NCBI GenBank assembly: GCA_050084515.1
Contig: CM114274.1
Coordinates: 30,876,001 to 30,940,000, forward strand
Reading direction: 5' to 3'
From: Blasia pusilla
Taxonomy: Eukaryota; Marchantiophyta; Marchantiopsida; Blasiales
DNA: 64,000 nucleotides
Under the pieces are notes generated by a model, which was not told the origin of the DNA, did no database searches, and worked only from the letters and a program-made list of their open reading frames with translations. The translations under genes were made by a program, and so were the position numbers. Below, piece after piece: positions 11,810-21,235 of this stretch. Each line of letters starts with the position of its first letter. Position 1 is the first letter of the stretch.

Positions 11810-12730
11810 CATGATGTTATTAGAAAGGTGGTAGCATGGGTGGCTCGTATTGCATGGTACACCGTTGGGCAATAGCAGCTCCATGTCTTACCTTCAACCA
11901 CACAAGAAACCTGTCATTGGAGAGTTGATCTTGTTATGTCTGGAGGTGAATTCCAGACACTAGGTGATGTGGTGGTCGATGATCCAACACGTTTTGACTT
12001 GGTGTGTCGAGCCGCACATACCAAAGGTTCAGCGGCCGAAGCAGCAACAAGAATCAAGGAGTTAAGTTGTGTTGTGAGGATTGCGACTGATGGATGTATT
12101 CCTTTTGCAGTGGGTGTATTTATTGGATTCTCAACATCCACTTCTCTAAGCACCATTAATCGGATCGGCCCCCTTGTATGAGGATAAGCCTAGATTAATG
12201 GTTCTGACCTAATTTCCCGAGTAGTAAAATAGTCCGGAGCCGCAGTGGTAGCGCATTCTCGTATGTCAAGTTATCTCCATGTTCAGGTTCTATCGAAGCT
12301 CTTTTGCGAGCGCATGGACGGACTAGGCCACTTTGTATCTCCAAGTTTTGTAATAGATTTTAGTGATTTTGTCACTTTCTGTTTTCTCACAGTATTTGGT
12401 CATTTATATGTGTCTTTTGATACTTTCCTGAAAACATGTGCTCACCACTTCCTCGAGAATCATCAAATTGGCCCTTCTTGTAGTCCTTCTCTCTCTATAG
12501 TTACTACTTATTTTTGGCAATGCATCTTAGTGGCCTTACAAGGTACACACGCCTTGGCATTGATACGTCGTGCGGAGGTGGTGGGCGGCCGCTCGTCTCA
12601 TCATTCGTTCATGTCTGACCAACCACTAGTTTCAGACTATGAATTGTGTAGGTCGTTGAGTTGGTGTTTTTGTTGGCTAGTTGCCATTTTCTTTTTGCAT
12701 TTCATGATGCATTTTTTGACTCCTCTTTAG
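11810..12730 (+). pseudogene. Degenerate coding remnant, possibly a retroelement ORF tail
   Basis: Two open stretches (11936-12181 and 12245-12730) show protein-like runs such as GDVVVDDPTRFDLVCRAA. The second carries a pattern reminiscent of ...TTYFWQCILVALQ...ALIRRAEVVG. Together they recall the tails of certain reverse-transcriptase-type ORFs in plant genomes, but I cannot name the family. Frames change and stops intervene, so it is not a functional gene. A captured host exon is an alternative. Confidence 0.3.
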
Positions 12731-13000
12731 AGATGTTATTACCTTTCTTTGTCCCCTCTTGAGAGTTTTCTCTATAAGAAAGTGGATATTACATATAGTT
12801 TGGTGGGTCTTATGTCTTGGTATTTTTTTTAATATAGGTATATAGATTTAAGACTTTATAGATCCAAGATCAAAATCGCTTAGAAAGAAAAGAACCCATT
12901 GCAAACTAATCTCATTGGTTTATCATTGGTGACTTTCATTCATTCTAACATTAAAGAGCTTTAAAAAGTAAACTTGCTGATTTTTTTTCTTCAAGGATGC

Positions 13001-14354
13001 TGTCACGTCCTTTAGGATAGATCGGTGAGATCTAGTAGAGCGTCTTCAAGAGTAGTGGAGGATACCTGCAATCGCAAAATCACTAGCATCCGTGTGCACC
13101 TAGAACGGTTGGTCAAACTCCGGCAGCTTCAGAATTGGTTCGTGCGAGAGGATCTCTTTGACTCGATTGAACGCTTTATCCACTTCCTTGGTCCATGTAG
13201 TGTTGGAAAACTTTGCGGTCCAATCCGTGAGAGGTTTCACTATTCCTGAAAAGTTCTTCACGTATGTCCGGTAAAACTAGACCGCTCCGATGAACTTCCT
13301 CATCCCCTTCACAGTGGAAGGCGGTTCCCATTCAACAATTGCGCTTACCTTCTCCATGTCTGGACTCACTCCATCTGCACTAACCACATGCCCCAAGAAC
13401 TTGATCTTCGTCAAACCAAACTCACTCTTATCCGCATTTGCATACAGCCTGTTCGCCTTGAGTTTCTCAAACACCGTCTTCAAATAATGAGCGTGCTCCT
13501 ATAGTGTTTTTGAATAGATGAGTATGTCATCAATGTTGATGATCACAAACTCATTCGTCTCCTTATGAAAAATGGAGTTCATCAAAGTGGTGAACGTTGA
13601 AGAGGCATTACAAAGACCGAAAGGCATAACCACAAACTCAAACGAACCGTATCTCGTTCTATACGCAGTCTTCTCTACATCCGCTTTGGCAATCTGAATC
13701 TGATAATATCTTGATTTAAGGTCAATTCGGCTGAAGGAATACTTGGCACCCGACAATCGATCAAAGAGGTCGTCCATCCTTGGGAGAGGATAGTTGTTCC
13801 TTACCGTCACTTTATTCAGCGCCCGGTAATCAACACAGAGTCTCAACTTCCCATCCTTCTTCTTCACAAAGAGGACGGGCACCCCATAAGGTGACTTGCT
13901 AGTTCGGATGTAACCCCTCTCTATCAACTTTCTATTTTTGGTAAGTGGCCATTGACCTCCTACATCAGATCAAGAGCCAAGGAGGTGACTTGGGAGAATA
14001 GGTTACCATGGAGAGAGCTTGGGAGAGGGGAGGGGTATATATCCCAAGGAGAGAGAGCTTGAGAGCTCATTTCCTCTTTGTGGAACCTCTTGGCATGAGG
14101 TGGCGGAGCTATGGTCCCTTGCCTTGTGAGTGTAACCCAAGCCTCTCATTAGGAGAGTGGGTTTGGTTTGACATGAGAGAGAGTGCACACCTTTGAGAGC
14201 TATGGTGTGAGATTGTGTAGAGAGAGATTGGAGATATTTTGGTACTTCTTGTCTCGTTGTTTGGATGCCATGAGTTAGCATGGGATAGTGCGTGATTGTG
14301 TGTGTGTTCGATGACAACGATGTATGTTGTGTAGCGATGTGTATGCGCATGACA
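13001..14354 (+). mobile_element. Ty3-type solo LTR interrupted by a pol fragment
   Basis: It begins TGTCACGTCCTTTAGG and ends GTATGCGCATGACA; TGTC...GACA are inverted ends. The flanks are ATGC (12997-13000) and ATGC (14355-14358), a perfect 4-bp duplication. The left about 60 bp and the right about 410 bp match the LTR at 49693-50316; between them lies a reversed Ty3 pol piece. A TATA-like GTATATATCC lies at about 14034. No internal region adjoins it, hence solo LTR. Confidence 0.7.
13063..13945 (-). pseudogene. Ty3-type reverse transcriptase fragment
   Basis: On the minus strand this encodes the reverse transcriptase: [50 protein letters not shown], then [11 protein letters not shown] (the active-site box, normally YLDDILIYS). 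The thumb/RNase H link follows (KIKFLGHVVS, FYRTYVKNF, HTDASDFAIAG). In-frame stops occur after SKTL, after KFIGAV and after QPF, so it is dead. Gag, protease and integrase are absent. It sits inside the LTR at 13001-14354 in opposite orientation. Confidence 0.9.
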
Positions 14355-14358
14355 ATGC

Positions 14359-15534
14359 TCCTAATCCCACACATTTGGGGACTCAAATCCTTTTTTGCCT
14401 CACAACGACGGTAGAAACAAGTATCCCTAATGAAGTGATTCAATAGAATAATATGGATGTGACAAAACAATATAGGCCCTTGACTTATAGTAATAGTTGT
14501 ACCACACTAGCTATCCTTTAGGATAAGGACACATGACCATAACCCATGGAAAGAGGATGTCCTCTTTCCATGATAAACTTTTATCATATAAATGAAAAGC
14601 CACACATGCAACCTATTATTCAGAAAGAATTTTCTAAATTGTCAAGGGTAAATTTGAGACGGTGTCTTTGTTAGTAATTGATGTCATGATGTGATCTATG
14701 GTTAGAGTTGATCTTAAGCTTATTGTATATAAAATCAACTTCGTGTCATGATCACTTGCACATTTCTTCTTAACAACACACATACATCATATCTTATTTT
14801 CAAATCAATGCGAAAAGTATGTTCCAACTCGCCCCATTGATTCAAGATTCCAAAGCCGCTGCTCATAGAGAGCACTAGATAAGCCTAAAACAGAGCCACA
14901 TCAAGCCATGGGGGTGTTGGCCGGCCCTATCCCTCCTTGGACCCTCCACCTAGAGTATTTCTAAAGTAAGAAGGTTGGACTCACATGGAACTAAACATCT
15001 TTGGTCTAAGGTATACAAAATACAAGACTTATACAATGGTTTCTAGGGGTGTTAAGACACTTATGTGGGGACCCCCGTTTGCTCATGCTCATAGGGTACC
15101 ATGTACTACTGGCATGTAGGTGCCATAATATTTGCCATAATTTTTGAAATAATAAAGTGCCCAAGTTTCAACAAGGTCATGATCAAGGTTTTTGTGGCAT
15201 CCCATGTTCTTCCCTTCTTTGGTTCTTTGGCTCAAGGAAATTTTTATCTTCAAATCTTCCCTACATTAACATTTATGTGTACACTTGGAATTTCAAACTA
15301 TGCATTCCCTCCCTCAAGTTGGACAAACTAGGTCTATAATTGTAACAAAGATGGAGTATAAGAAGTCTATCGGCAAGAACTTACCAAGAAGTATTCATCC
15401 AATAGAGAGGCCACCCTATTGCTGCTCGATTTTTCTCCTTTGACCTTTTTTATTGATATCCAAACCGCATTCACATTCATCATTATTTGGTACCTCTCTA
15501 GGTCAATGATGGGGGAGATCCATGTTATGAGTAA
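14359..15534. other. Intergenic DNA without a recognisable gene
   Basis: No domain, RNA gene or repeat end was recognised. ORFs at 15101-15339 overlap in several frames and look accidental. Confidence 0.45.
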
Positions 15535-15693
15535 CTAGTAAGGTGCACGTACAATGCACGGGAAATAAAAGAGTGTTTGAAGAGCGTTTGCTAGTGTATG
15601 ACACGTGAAGGCACTGAAGGGACTAATGATGCTTTGTACATAGACAGAGAGGTGTTTGCAAATCAAGAAGGCACTCTCCAATAATAATAAAGA
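15535..15693 (-). mobile_element. Small non-autonomous Helitron (159 bp)
   Basis: On the minus strand it starts A|TCTTTATTATTATTGGAGAG at 15693 and ends ...CCGTGCATTGTACGTGCACCTTACTAG|T at 15535, with a GTGCA-type inverted repeat just before the end. It is inserted between A and T without target duplication, as Helitrons do. The same 5' end (ATTATTGGAGAGTGCC) recurs at 44432 and 56889. Confidence 0.75.
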
Positions 15694-16500
15694 TTATAGT
15701 CAATTAAAATAAGAAACATCGTTTAAAACTGGTCGTAAAAAATTGGCAAGCAATGGGGGTTTTCCTTGAATGGGGTATCTGAAAAAAGTCGTTCAAAATC
15801 CAATTGTACCGTTCCCAACTATGAAATACGGGTTCCCATGGAAAAACTCCCCGGAACTTGCTCTTGGTTCTTGACTTGCCTTGGAGCTCATCCTTCAATT
15901 TAGCCTCCAAATTCACCATGAATATTATCTCACTCCAAATTTGGACTTTCACACGCTCAACATTGGTGTGGATAAATTAAGAAACATGATAATCAACACC
16001 ATTGCATCGCATGGGTATTTTAGTGCCAATACCTTCTATTCATTGTAATCTATGTCTACTTGCAAGAAAAAAAAATGATTGTGCTTAAATTCTAACCTGA
16101 TGGAAGGTAACTCACATATGCTCACCTCCAAGATAACATAATTTCTTTAGATTGAGAGGAAAAAAGAGCATCGAAGAATTTCAAACAAATCTTTGAATTC
16201 CAACTTTAAGAAAATAGATGCAATTTTTAATTACAAATAACATTCTTCGTTAATTAGGATACTATTTTTCATAATTTACAGTCACGAAAATTTTTCCCGG
16301 GTTAGGTTTTTGTTACATAGCAATTTTTTTCCATAGAGCACCTTTTTCCCACACGTGGAACACGATAACTCGCTGCGCATGAGCCTTAACAAGCTCCAAG
16401 GTTACGATGGGGCTCTAGGGAAAAATTACCAGCATGGAACAGGGCTGCGCCGCAGAAATTGACACTTGGTTCTGTTTTATTAAAAAGAATTACAAAAGAG
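15694..16500. other. Intergenic DNA upstream of a gene island
   Basis: AT-rich to about 16330, then more balanced toward the promoter. No gene seen. Confidence 0.45.
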
Positions 16501-16504
16501 ACTT

Positions 16505-16542
16505 CACGTGTCGGCGATCCGAGACGGCACAGGCTATAAATA
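16505..16542 (+). promoter_or_regulatory. G-box and TATA box of the cysteine-rich protein gene
   Basis: A CACGTG G-box (16505-16510) lies 24 bp upstream of CTATAAATA (16534-16542). This is a strong plant TATA in a stretch that switches abruptly to balanced GC, so transcription probably starts near 16565-16575. The G-box suggests bZIP or bHLH control; that is inference. Confidence 0.65.
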
Positions 16543-16564
16543 CCCACGGCTCAAGCCATTCGAG

Positions 16565-17480
16565 CATTCGCAGCGACTGGTAGCCGCGTCGTCATTCCGA
16601 CCGCTGCAGTTTTCTCCATCGGATCGTCTTGCGCGGAGCTCGGTGAGCTCGCTGAACTTCACTCAACAGAGATGTAGAAGCTCGGAATTGCACGAGACTC
16701 GCATGCACGCTGGATGTGTGCCTGAGCTCGAGTCCAACCAACGAAGATTGAATGCCGAGCATGTCCAGGATCCGCTTCTCTGGATAGTTTAAGGGAGGGT
16801 GTGATGTGGTTTTCTCTTTTCTGTGAAACTATGTTCTCCGCTGAAGTACTAACCCGTTGTGTGCCCTGCTGGACCCGTGGAGCTCACTAACCACCATTCA
16901 GATAGATAAGCGCGTCTGAAGTCTGGGATTGATGGAATTGGGAGGGGTAAATGGGAGAATGGTTCGAATACTTCGTGCATGCCGGGGATCATTCAGGATT
17001 GCGACTTTCCGAGAAGATGTTGTGTAATCGGCGGAATAATTAGATTGTCAGCTCAGCTCGGTTTCCACCGTCGAGATGCTTGCACGTTCTGGTTATTCTC
17101 GTGCTACAACGGCTAGAGCCGGTCTCCACCGTCGACAAAGATGTCACGTGGTTCGGTCGGATCCGGGTTCTCACACAGCTGCATGCTATTCTTCCAGCGA
17201 CTTGATTCGTGTGATTGATAGGGATGTTGCCTCCAACAATCAGGCGTTAATTATAGCTTCAAGACCTGCAGCCGATCGCGTCTCACGTCGTCAGTATCTG
17301 CTCCGGAGAGCGAGGAAGCGCCACTCGCTCGCCTCGGAGCGCTGCTTACGGTAGATTCAGTGCATTTGTTTGTCAGGACTTAGATTATCGGTCCATAGGG
17401 GACGGAGCAATTCTCCTCTGACGAAATCGCGTTAATTTGCATGCAATCGCAGAAAGAAAGAAGGAAGGAAGGAAAACGTC
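16565..17480 (+). other. Probable 5' leader, with possible intron
   Basis: About 900 bp lies between the TATA box and the start codon at 17481. It has GC content like a transcript and short ORFs only. A GT at the GAGCTCG|GTGAGC site (about 16641) and an AG after TTTGTTTGTCAG (about 17376) could bound a leader intron, which would leave a leader of about 180 bases. The 94-codon ORF at 16508 begins upstream of the TATA box and is not credible. Confidence 0.4.
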
Positions 17481-18314
17481 ATGGCCGTGAAGAAGATGGT
17501 ATCCTTGTGCGCCATCGCAGCGGTGGCGCTTCTGGCCACGGTTTTCGCTGCGGCACCGGCTAGCGCCAGTTGGATGCGCGATGAACCGTGGGAACATGTG
17601 AAATGCCGCCCGTTGGCGGAGAACAGTCCCAGCACGGAAGACGCCCTGCGCGTAGTCCAATGGCTGCGTACAGAATCGCCGGATAAATGCTGCCAGGACA
17701 CTATGAGACCCGGAGGTTGCCACACACTCTTCACCCACAAAACGGCCTCCGCCGTTCTATGCGGCCCTTTCCGTGAATGCGTCGACTGCAAATCTCAAGC
17801 CGGGGAGTACACGAACATCATCCTCTCCCAATGCGTTCAGAACGACGAAAACGGTGTCCGCCGCACCGAGGGTGACCTGGAATACAAAGGCTGGTTGTAC
17901 CGACTCGCACCTTCCGACCGCCGAGGCCTGAATGGCCAGAACGATGCGGAGTGCAGTTACCCGGAGGGTAGCCCCAGCATCGAAGACGCCAAGAGCGCAG
18001 TGGATCACATCAGAACACTTCAGAACGGGAAGTGCTGCCAGACCGCTCAAAACAGCGACAACGGCTGCACCATTCTGCACGAAGCCGGGGATGCCGCAGT
18101 CAGCATGTGCGGGAAATTCGATGAATGCCACTCCTGCCAGGGGACTGTCGGTCAGGCTCTGGACATCATCCTCTCGCAATGTGTGAAGTTGGAGAATGGC
18201 CGCCGTATTGTTGGAGGCAAGCTGAACTATCAGAACGAAGGGATGATTTACGAGATCCACCCTGTCGGATCCTGCCAGTCGCAGAACGACCGCATCAAGC
18301 AGGTCGTACCTTGA
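17481..18314 (+). CDS. Secreted protein with two 8-cysteine repeats
   Basis: A 277-residue protein. Residues 1-30 form a signal peptide (Lys-Lys, hydrophobic AIAAVALLATVFAAA, likely cleavage after ASA), so it should be secreted. Two homologous repeats follow. Cysteines at 42, 70, 71, 80, 94, 100, 103, 118 are mirrored at 158, 185, 186, 196, 210, 216, 219, 234, so spacings are almost identical (28-1-9-14-6-3-15 and 27-1-10-14-6-3-15). Each repeat has SPS.(E)DA, KCCQ, CG.F.EC..C and IILSQCV. A ninth Cys at 265 is unpaired in this scheme. The order is not that of plant lipid-transfer (8CM) or Gnk2 domains, and I do not recognise the family. A defence or extracellular role is inference from secretion and disulfides. 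The start ATG sits in a good context (AACGTCATGG) with an upstream promoter and a downstream poly(A) signal. Confidence 0.88.
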   Translation: MAVKKMVSLCAIAAVALLATVFAAAPASASWMRDEPWEHVKCRPLAENSPSTEDALRVVQWLRTESPDKCCQDTMRPGGCHTLFTHKTASAVLCGPFRECVDCKSQAGEYTNIILSQCVQNDENGVRRTEGDLEYKGWLYRLAPSDRRGLNGQNDAECSYPEGSPSIEDAKSAVDHIRTLQNGKCCQTAQNSDNGCTILHEAGDAAVSMCGKFDECHSCQGTVGQALDIILSQCVKLENGRRIVGGKLNYQNEGMIYEIHPVGSCQSQNDRIKQVVP

Positions 18315-18338
18315 ACCGAACCTAGCTGACTGAACAAA

Positions 18339-18438
18339 GCGACTCTCGCTCCATGCGAGAGTCGCGAAGTAATCTTACGACCTCCGTAAGATGTTCAAGT
18401 CCTCCCACCTCCTCTTCAATCTTACCACCTCCGTAAGA
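18339..18438 (+). other. Three consecutive hairpins after the stop codon
   Basis: Hairpin 1 is a perfect 11-bp stem (18339-18349/18355-18365) with loop TCCAT. Hairpin 2 is a perfect 8-bp stem (18372-18379/18385-18392) with loop ACCTC. Hairpin 3 is a 6-bp stem (18420-18425/18433-18438) with loop CACCTCC. Hairpins 2 and 3 share CTTAC.ACCTCCGTAAGA, so one is a copy of the other. They lie 25-125 bp past the stop of the cysteine-rich protein, probably in its 3' UTR. Confidence 0.8.
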
Positions 18439-18497
18439 AGAACTGTTTAGCGTGCGAGTGAGTTTTGCGTTTTTTCTTTGGTTTTCTCGCGTGGATC

Positions 18498-18716
18498 ATG
18501 GCTGATGAGGTGCTGAACGACCATCATGGCTTCGTCAATGAGCACCGGCTGATCTACGACTGGTTTCGGAAGCACTCTTTGAACTCGAATGCGGCATTAC
18601 TGGTTGGGTGAAATGCCTGTCCCATGTCCCATGTGCTCGCCGAGCTGATCAATCAAGTGGTTGCTGCTCGTGCCAAGCTTCAATCTGCAAGCGTTCACTA
18701 CCAGGAAGCTGACTGA
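18498..18716 (+). other. Small ORF of 73 codons split by one in-frame TGA
   Basis: From ATG at 18498 the frame encodes 37 residues (starting MADEVLNDHHG), meets TGA at 18609-18611, then stays open for 34 more codons (ending VHYQEAD) to TGA at 18714. Composition is balanced and coding-like on both sides of the stop. An AATAAA follows 29 bp later. It could be a decayed small gene, a captured 3' exon, or 3' UTR of the upstream gene. No homologue recognised. Confidence 0.35.
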
Positions 18717-18744
18717 ACTTGTACTGTTTGTTCTCTACTATCAT

Positions 18745-18750
18745 AATAAA
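18745..18750 (+). terminator. Poly(A) signal AATAAA
   Basis: A canonical AATAAA in a T-rich context, 430 bp after the stop of the cysteine-rich protein. It is the only such hexamer between that stop and the return to AT-rich DNA. Confidence 0.5.
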
Positions 18751-19258
18751 GGAGTGCTTCAAATTTAGACGGCCCCCTCCCCCACAAGCTCTTGTTTTCG
18801 GTCGAAACTCTCATGGGACTGTCCATCAGCGAGCATGTGATGTGATAAGGTGTGTGTGATGATGTGTTCGGATGGACGCCATTTCCAATACAGTATCAAC
18901 GTAGGATTTGGGGTCAAAGCGCAAAAGTCTCCAAGTCTCACCGGCCTCAGTCGGAAATTGGCGAATTCAGTATGAATTTATGATTTGGAGTCTAAGATGC
19001 ACTCCTGACCTCGCAAGTTGCTCTCGGAAAACTTCCCTCTCAGATTTGGATCACCTGATGCAGCACATGCTACGTTCGCAAGAAGTACATCTTCAGGTTT
19101 GCAGAGATGGAATCCGATAGTCTAGCCATGCAGAGACTATTCTGAGGTCAGAACAACTATTCACGCATGAGACCAGTCGAAGTCTGGATGAATTCTTAGG
19201 TTCCTCTAACGATCGATTATATCGTTTGGAACCGTCTCGTTGACATCCGATCTCATGA

Positions 19259-19321
19259 CGTCGATGAGTAATTCGTCTTTCATGTGTGACTTCCACATGA
19301 AAGACGAATTATTCATCGACG
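19259..19321. repeat. 28-bp near-perfect foldback
   Basis: Arms 19259-19286 and 19294-19321 match 27/28 as reverse complements, with a 7-nt loop TGACTTC. A transcript of either strand would fold into a short miRNA-precursor-like hairpin. The stem is short for a plant pre-miRNA and no terminal target duplication was seen. Confidence 0.8.
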
Positions 19322-19919
19322 CGCACTACGTTCTAAAGCCCCGTCTCCATATCCAAAATTTTCTCCGTTTTTCACGAGTCAAGATGTATGAATATGAAAA
19401 AAATAAGAACTGTTCTAATCCAATTTTAAGAAACTAGTCTCCTTTCATAAATACAAAATGGTCTATATTTTAAATACAAAATTTTAAAATATAACTATTG
19501 CAAGCCCCTAAGCCAATTGGTTTTATTTTTCAAAGTTGTGAAGTGGCATCTATCTATAATATTAATGAAATGAAATGAAATAGGGGAAGCTAAAAGAAGT
19601 GAAGCCTTCTCCGAGCAGTTTTTTAGCATTTTGATCTCTAACGTAACCTCCTCTTTTGATTTTCGTGTTAATTTTTTTCTCTTCTTAAATTATTTTTAAT
19701 TACTATTAGAAAAAAACTTCTGAAATTAATGGTAATTTCTATTAAAAATAAATATCTTTTCTTACAAATATTCTTTTCTTGGTATATCTAATTTGAAAAA
19801 TAGAAATAGAGTCAAATTTACATTTAATTGAATTATCATTTATATTTATGTCTTATCTTGAAATTTTGAATTTTTTTATTTGCAACCATCATATTGCATA
19901 CACAGAGTGAGCCTAACTT

Positions 19920-20261
19920 GTGCCATGTAAACTCTCTCATCGAGATGCAAGAGCCCTTAGTTGCAAAAAATTTGTAACAATTGCGAGCCATGAATATTTG
20001 GTTGTGAGAGATGATAAACATAAATTTTTGTTGTCTTGCTTGCAACAAAAACGGAAATTGTTTGATTTGGAGCTTAAGTTATCCCCTCCTATTTCAAATG
20101 TTTTCAATGACATTGAGGAGGTTAGAGAAGTTCCAATAGGCAACGACACCGTGATTACTTTCAATAGTGACGAGAGATACTGTATTGATATCTGCCCTGA
20201 TCTTGAAAAACTTGACGATGCAGAATATTCTTCCACTTCCCTCTATGATGCAGAGGGATAG
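19920..20261 (+). CDS. Unrecognised ORF (113 codons) in the 5' part of the Helitron
   Basis: Open for 113 codons with an acidic C-terminal half (ERYCIDICPDLEKLDDAEYSS is typical in composition). It lies upstream of the repeated exons and may be the first coding part of the Helitron protein or a captured exon. No domain recognised. The sequence after its stop (to about 20415) continues the acidic Ser/Asp style in another frame. Confidence 0.35.
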   Translation: MPCKLSHRDARALSCKKFVTIASHEYLVVRDDKHKFLLSCLQQKRKLFDLELKLSPPISNVFNDIEEVREVPIGNDTVITFNSDERYCIDICPDLEKLDDAEYSSTSLYDAEG

Positions 20262-21235
20262 TATGTTGGTGATAAGTTTGACCAGGAATATAGGCGTATG
20301 CATTATAAGGATATAGACATTAGTGAGGATAGTCGAGAGATTGGAGATTCAATGTTTGATATCCTTTCTCCCAATGATGATTCAAGTATTGAATATAGCT
20401 ATGAGAGTAATTAGCCAAGAGAGTATCTATTGTATATATACATTGCTGGCACATATATTCAAAAAAATTGATGGAAAATGTTTTATTTTCTTTGCAGATT
20501 ATGAAAACTCTTTGTTTTTTTTTTTCGTTAAATGTTATAACTTGTCACGGATTTTCAGGTTGTGTTGGAGTAGCATTGGAGCGATTTACTATTTTATAAA
20601 TGATGAGGCAAGGTAGTGATGGTGAGTCCTACGTGCCTCTCGTAGAAGAAGCACTTGGTGCCTATGCCGACAAATATTGAGATTAATGAAGTCTTACAAG
20701 TTTTGAGTGATAGCTATGTCCCGACTCTTGAACCATCCGAGTCATTGATTAATGAAGTCTTAACTTAACTGCTCAGTCTCACATAATAGTACAGTCATTA
20801 TCTCTTTGAACGATGACATGTGAGAAACTTTCCCTTTGGGATTGATATAAATGTAACGGTGAAGTTCACATGTTGTCTAATTGCTAAAATTGTATTATAA
20901 CTAATTAGCAATATGTGATTTTTTATTGCATTTTTGTAGATGTACTCTTTATAGAATAGATAGTGATAAAGTATCACAGCAAAATGGTAAAAGGCGGTCC
21001 GTTTATATCACAAGCTTTGAGGGAAATTTGCATTGTGCTTCTAAAAAGGCAAAAAAAGCAACATATCAAAGGAAAAGGTGAGCGCTTCAAGATGCGCGCT
21101 TTGTACCTTCTTCTACAAATACAACGTCTAGAATGTAAGGACGTTGAGCACTATTTTTATTAAAAGATATTTGATTTTTTTAAAAGTTTTATTGAATTTA
21201 ATTTTTAATTCTATTCTTTTTCTTACTTATTTTGT

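Noticed and set aside
11262-11901. ORFs of 130-168 codons on both strands
   Set aside because: They lie across the hAT MITE and change frame freely; no domain, and both strands are equally open because of composition.
12235-12300. tRNA-like AGTGGTAGCGC motif
   Set aside because: No B-box, acceptor stem or anticodon arm could be fitted.
17481-18314. Gnk2 (DUF26), lipid-transfer or KP4-type assignment of the cysteine-rich protein
   Set aside because: Cysteine order and spacing do not fit these families closely enough; left unnamed.
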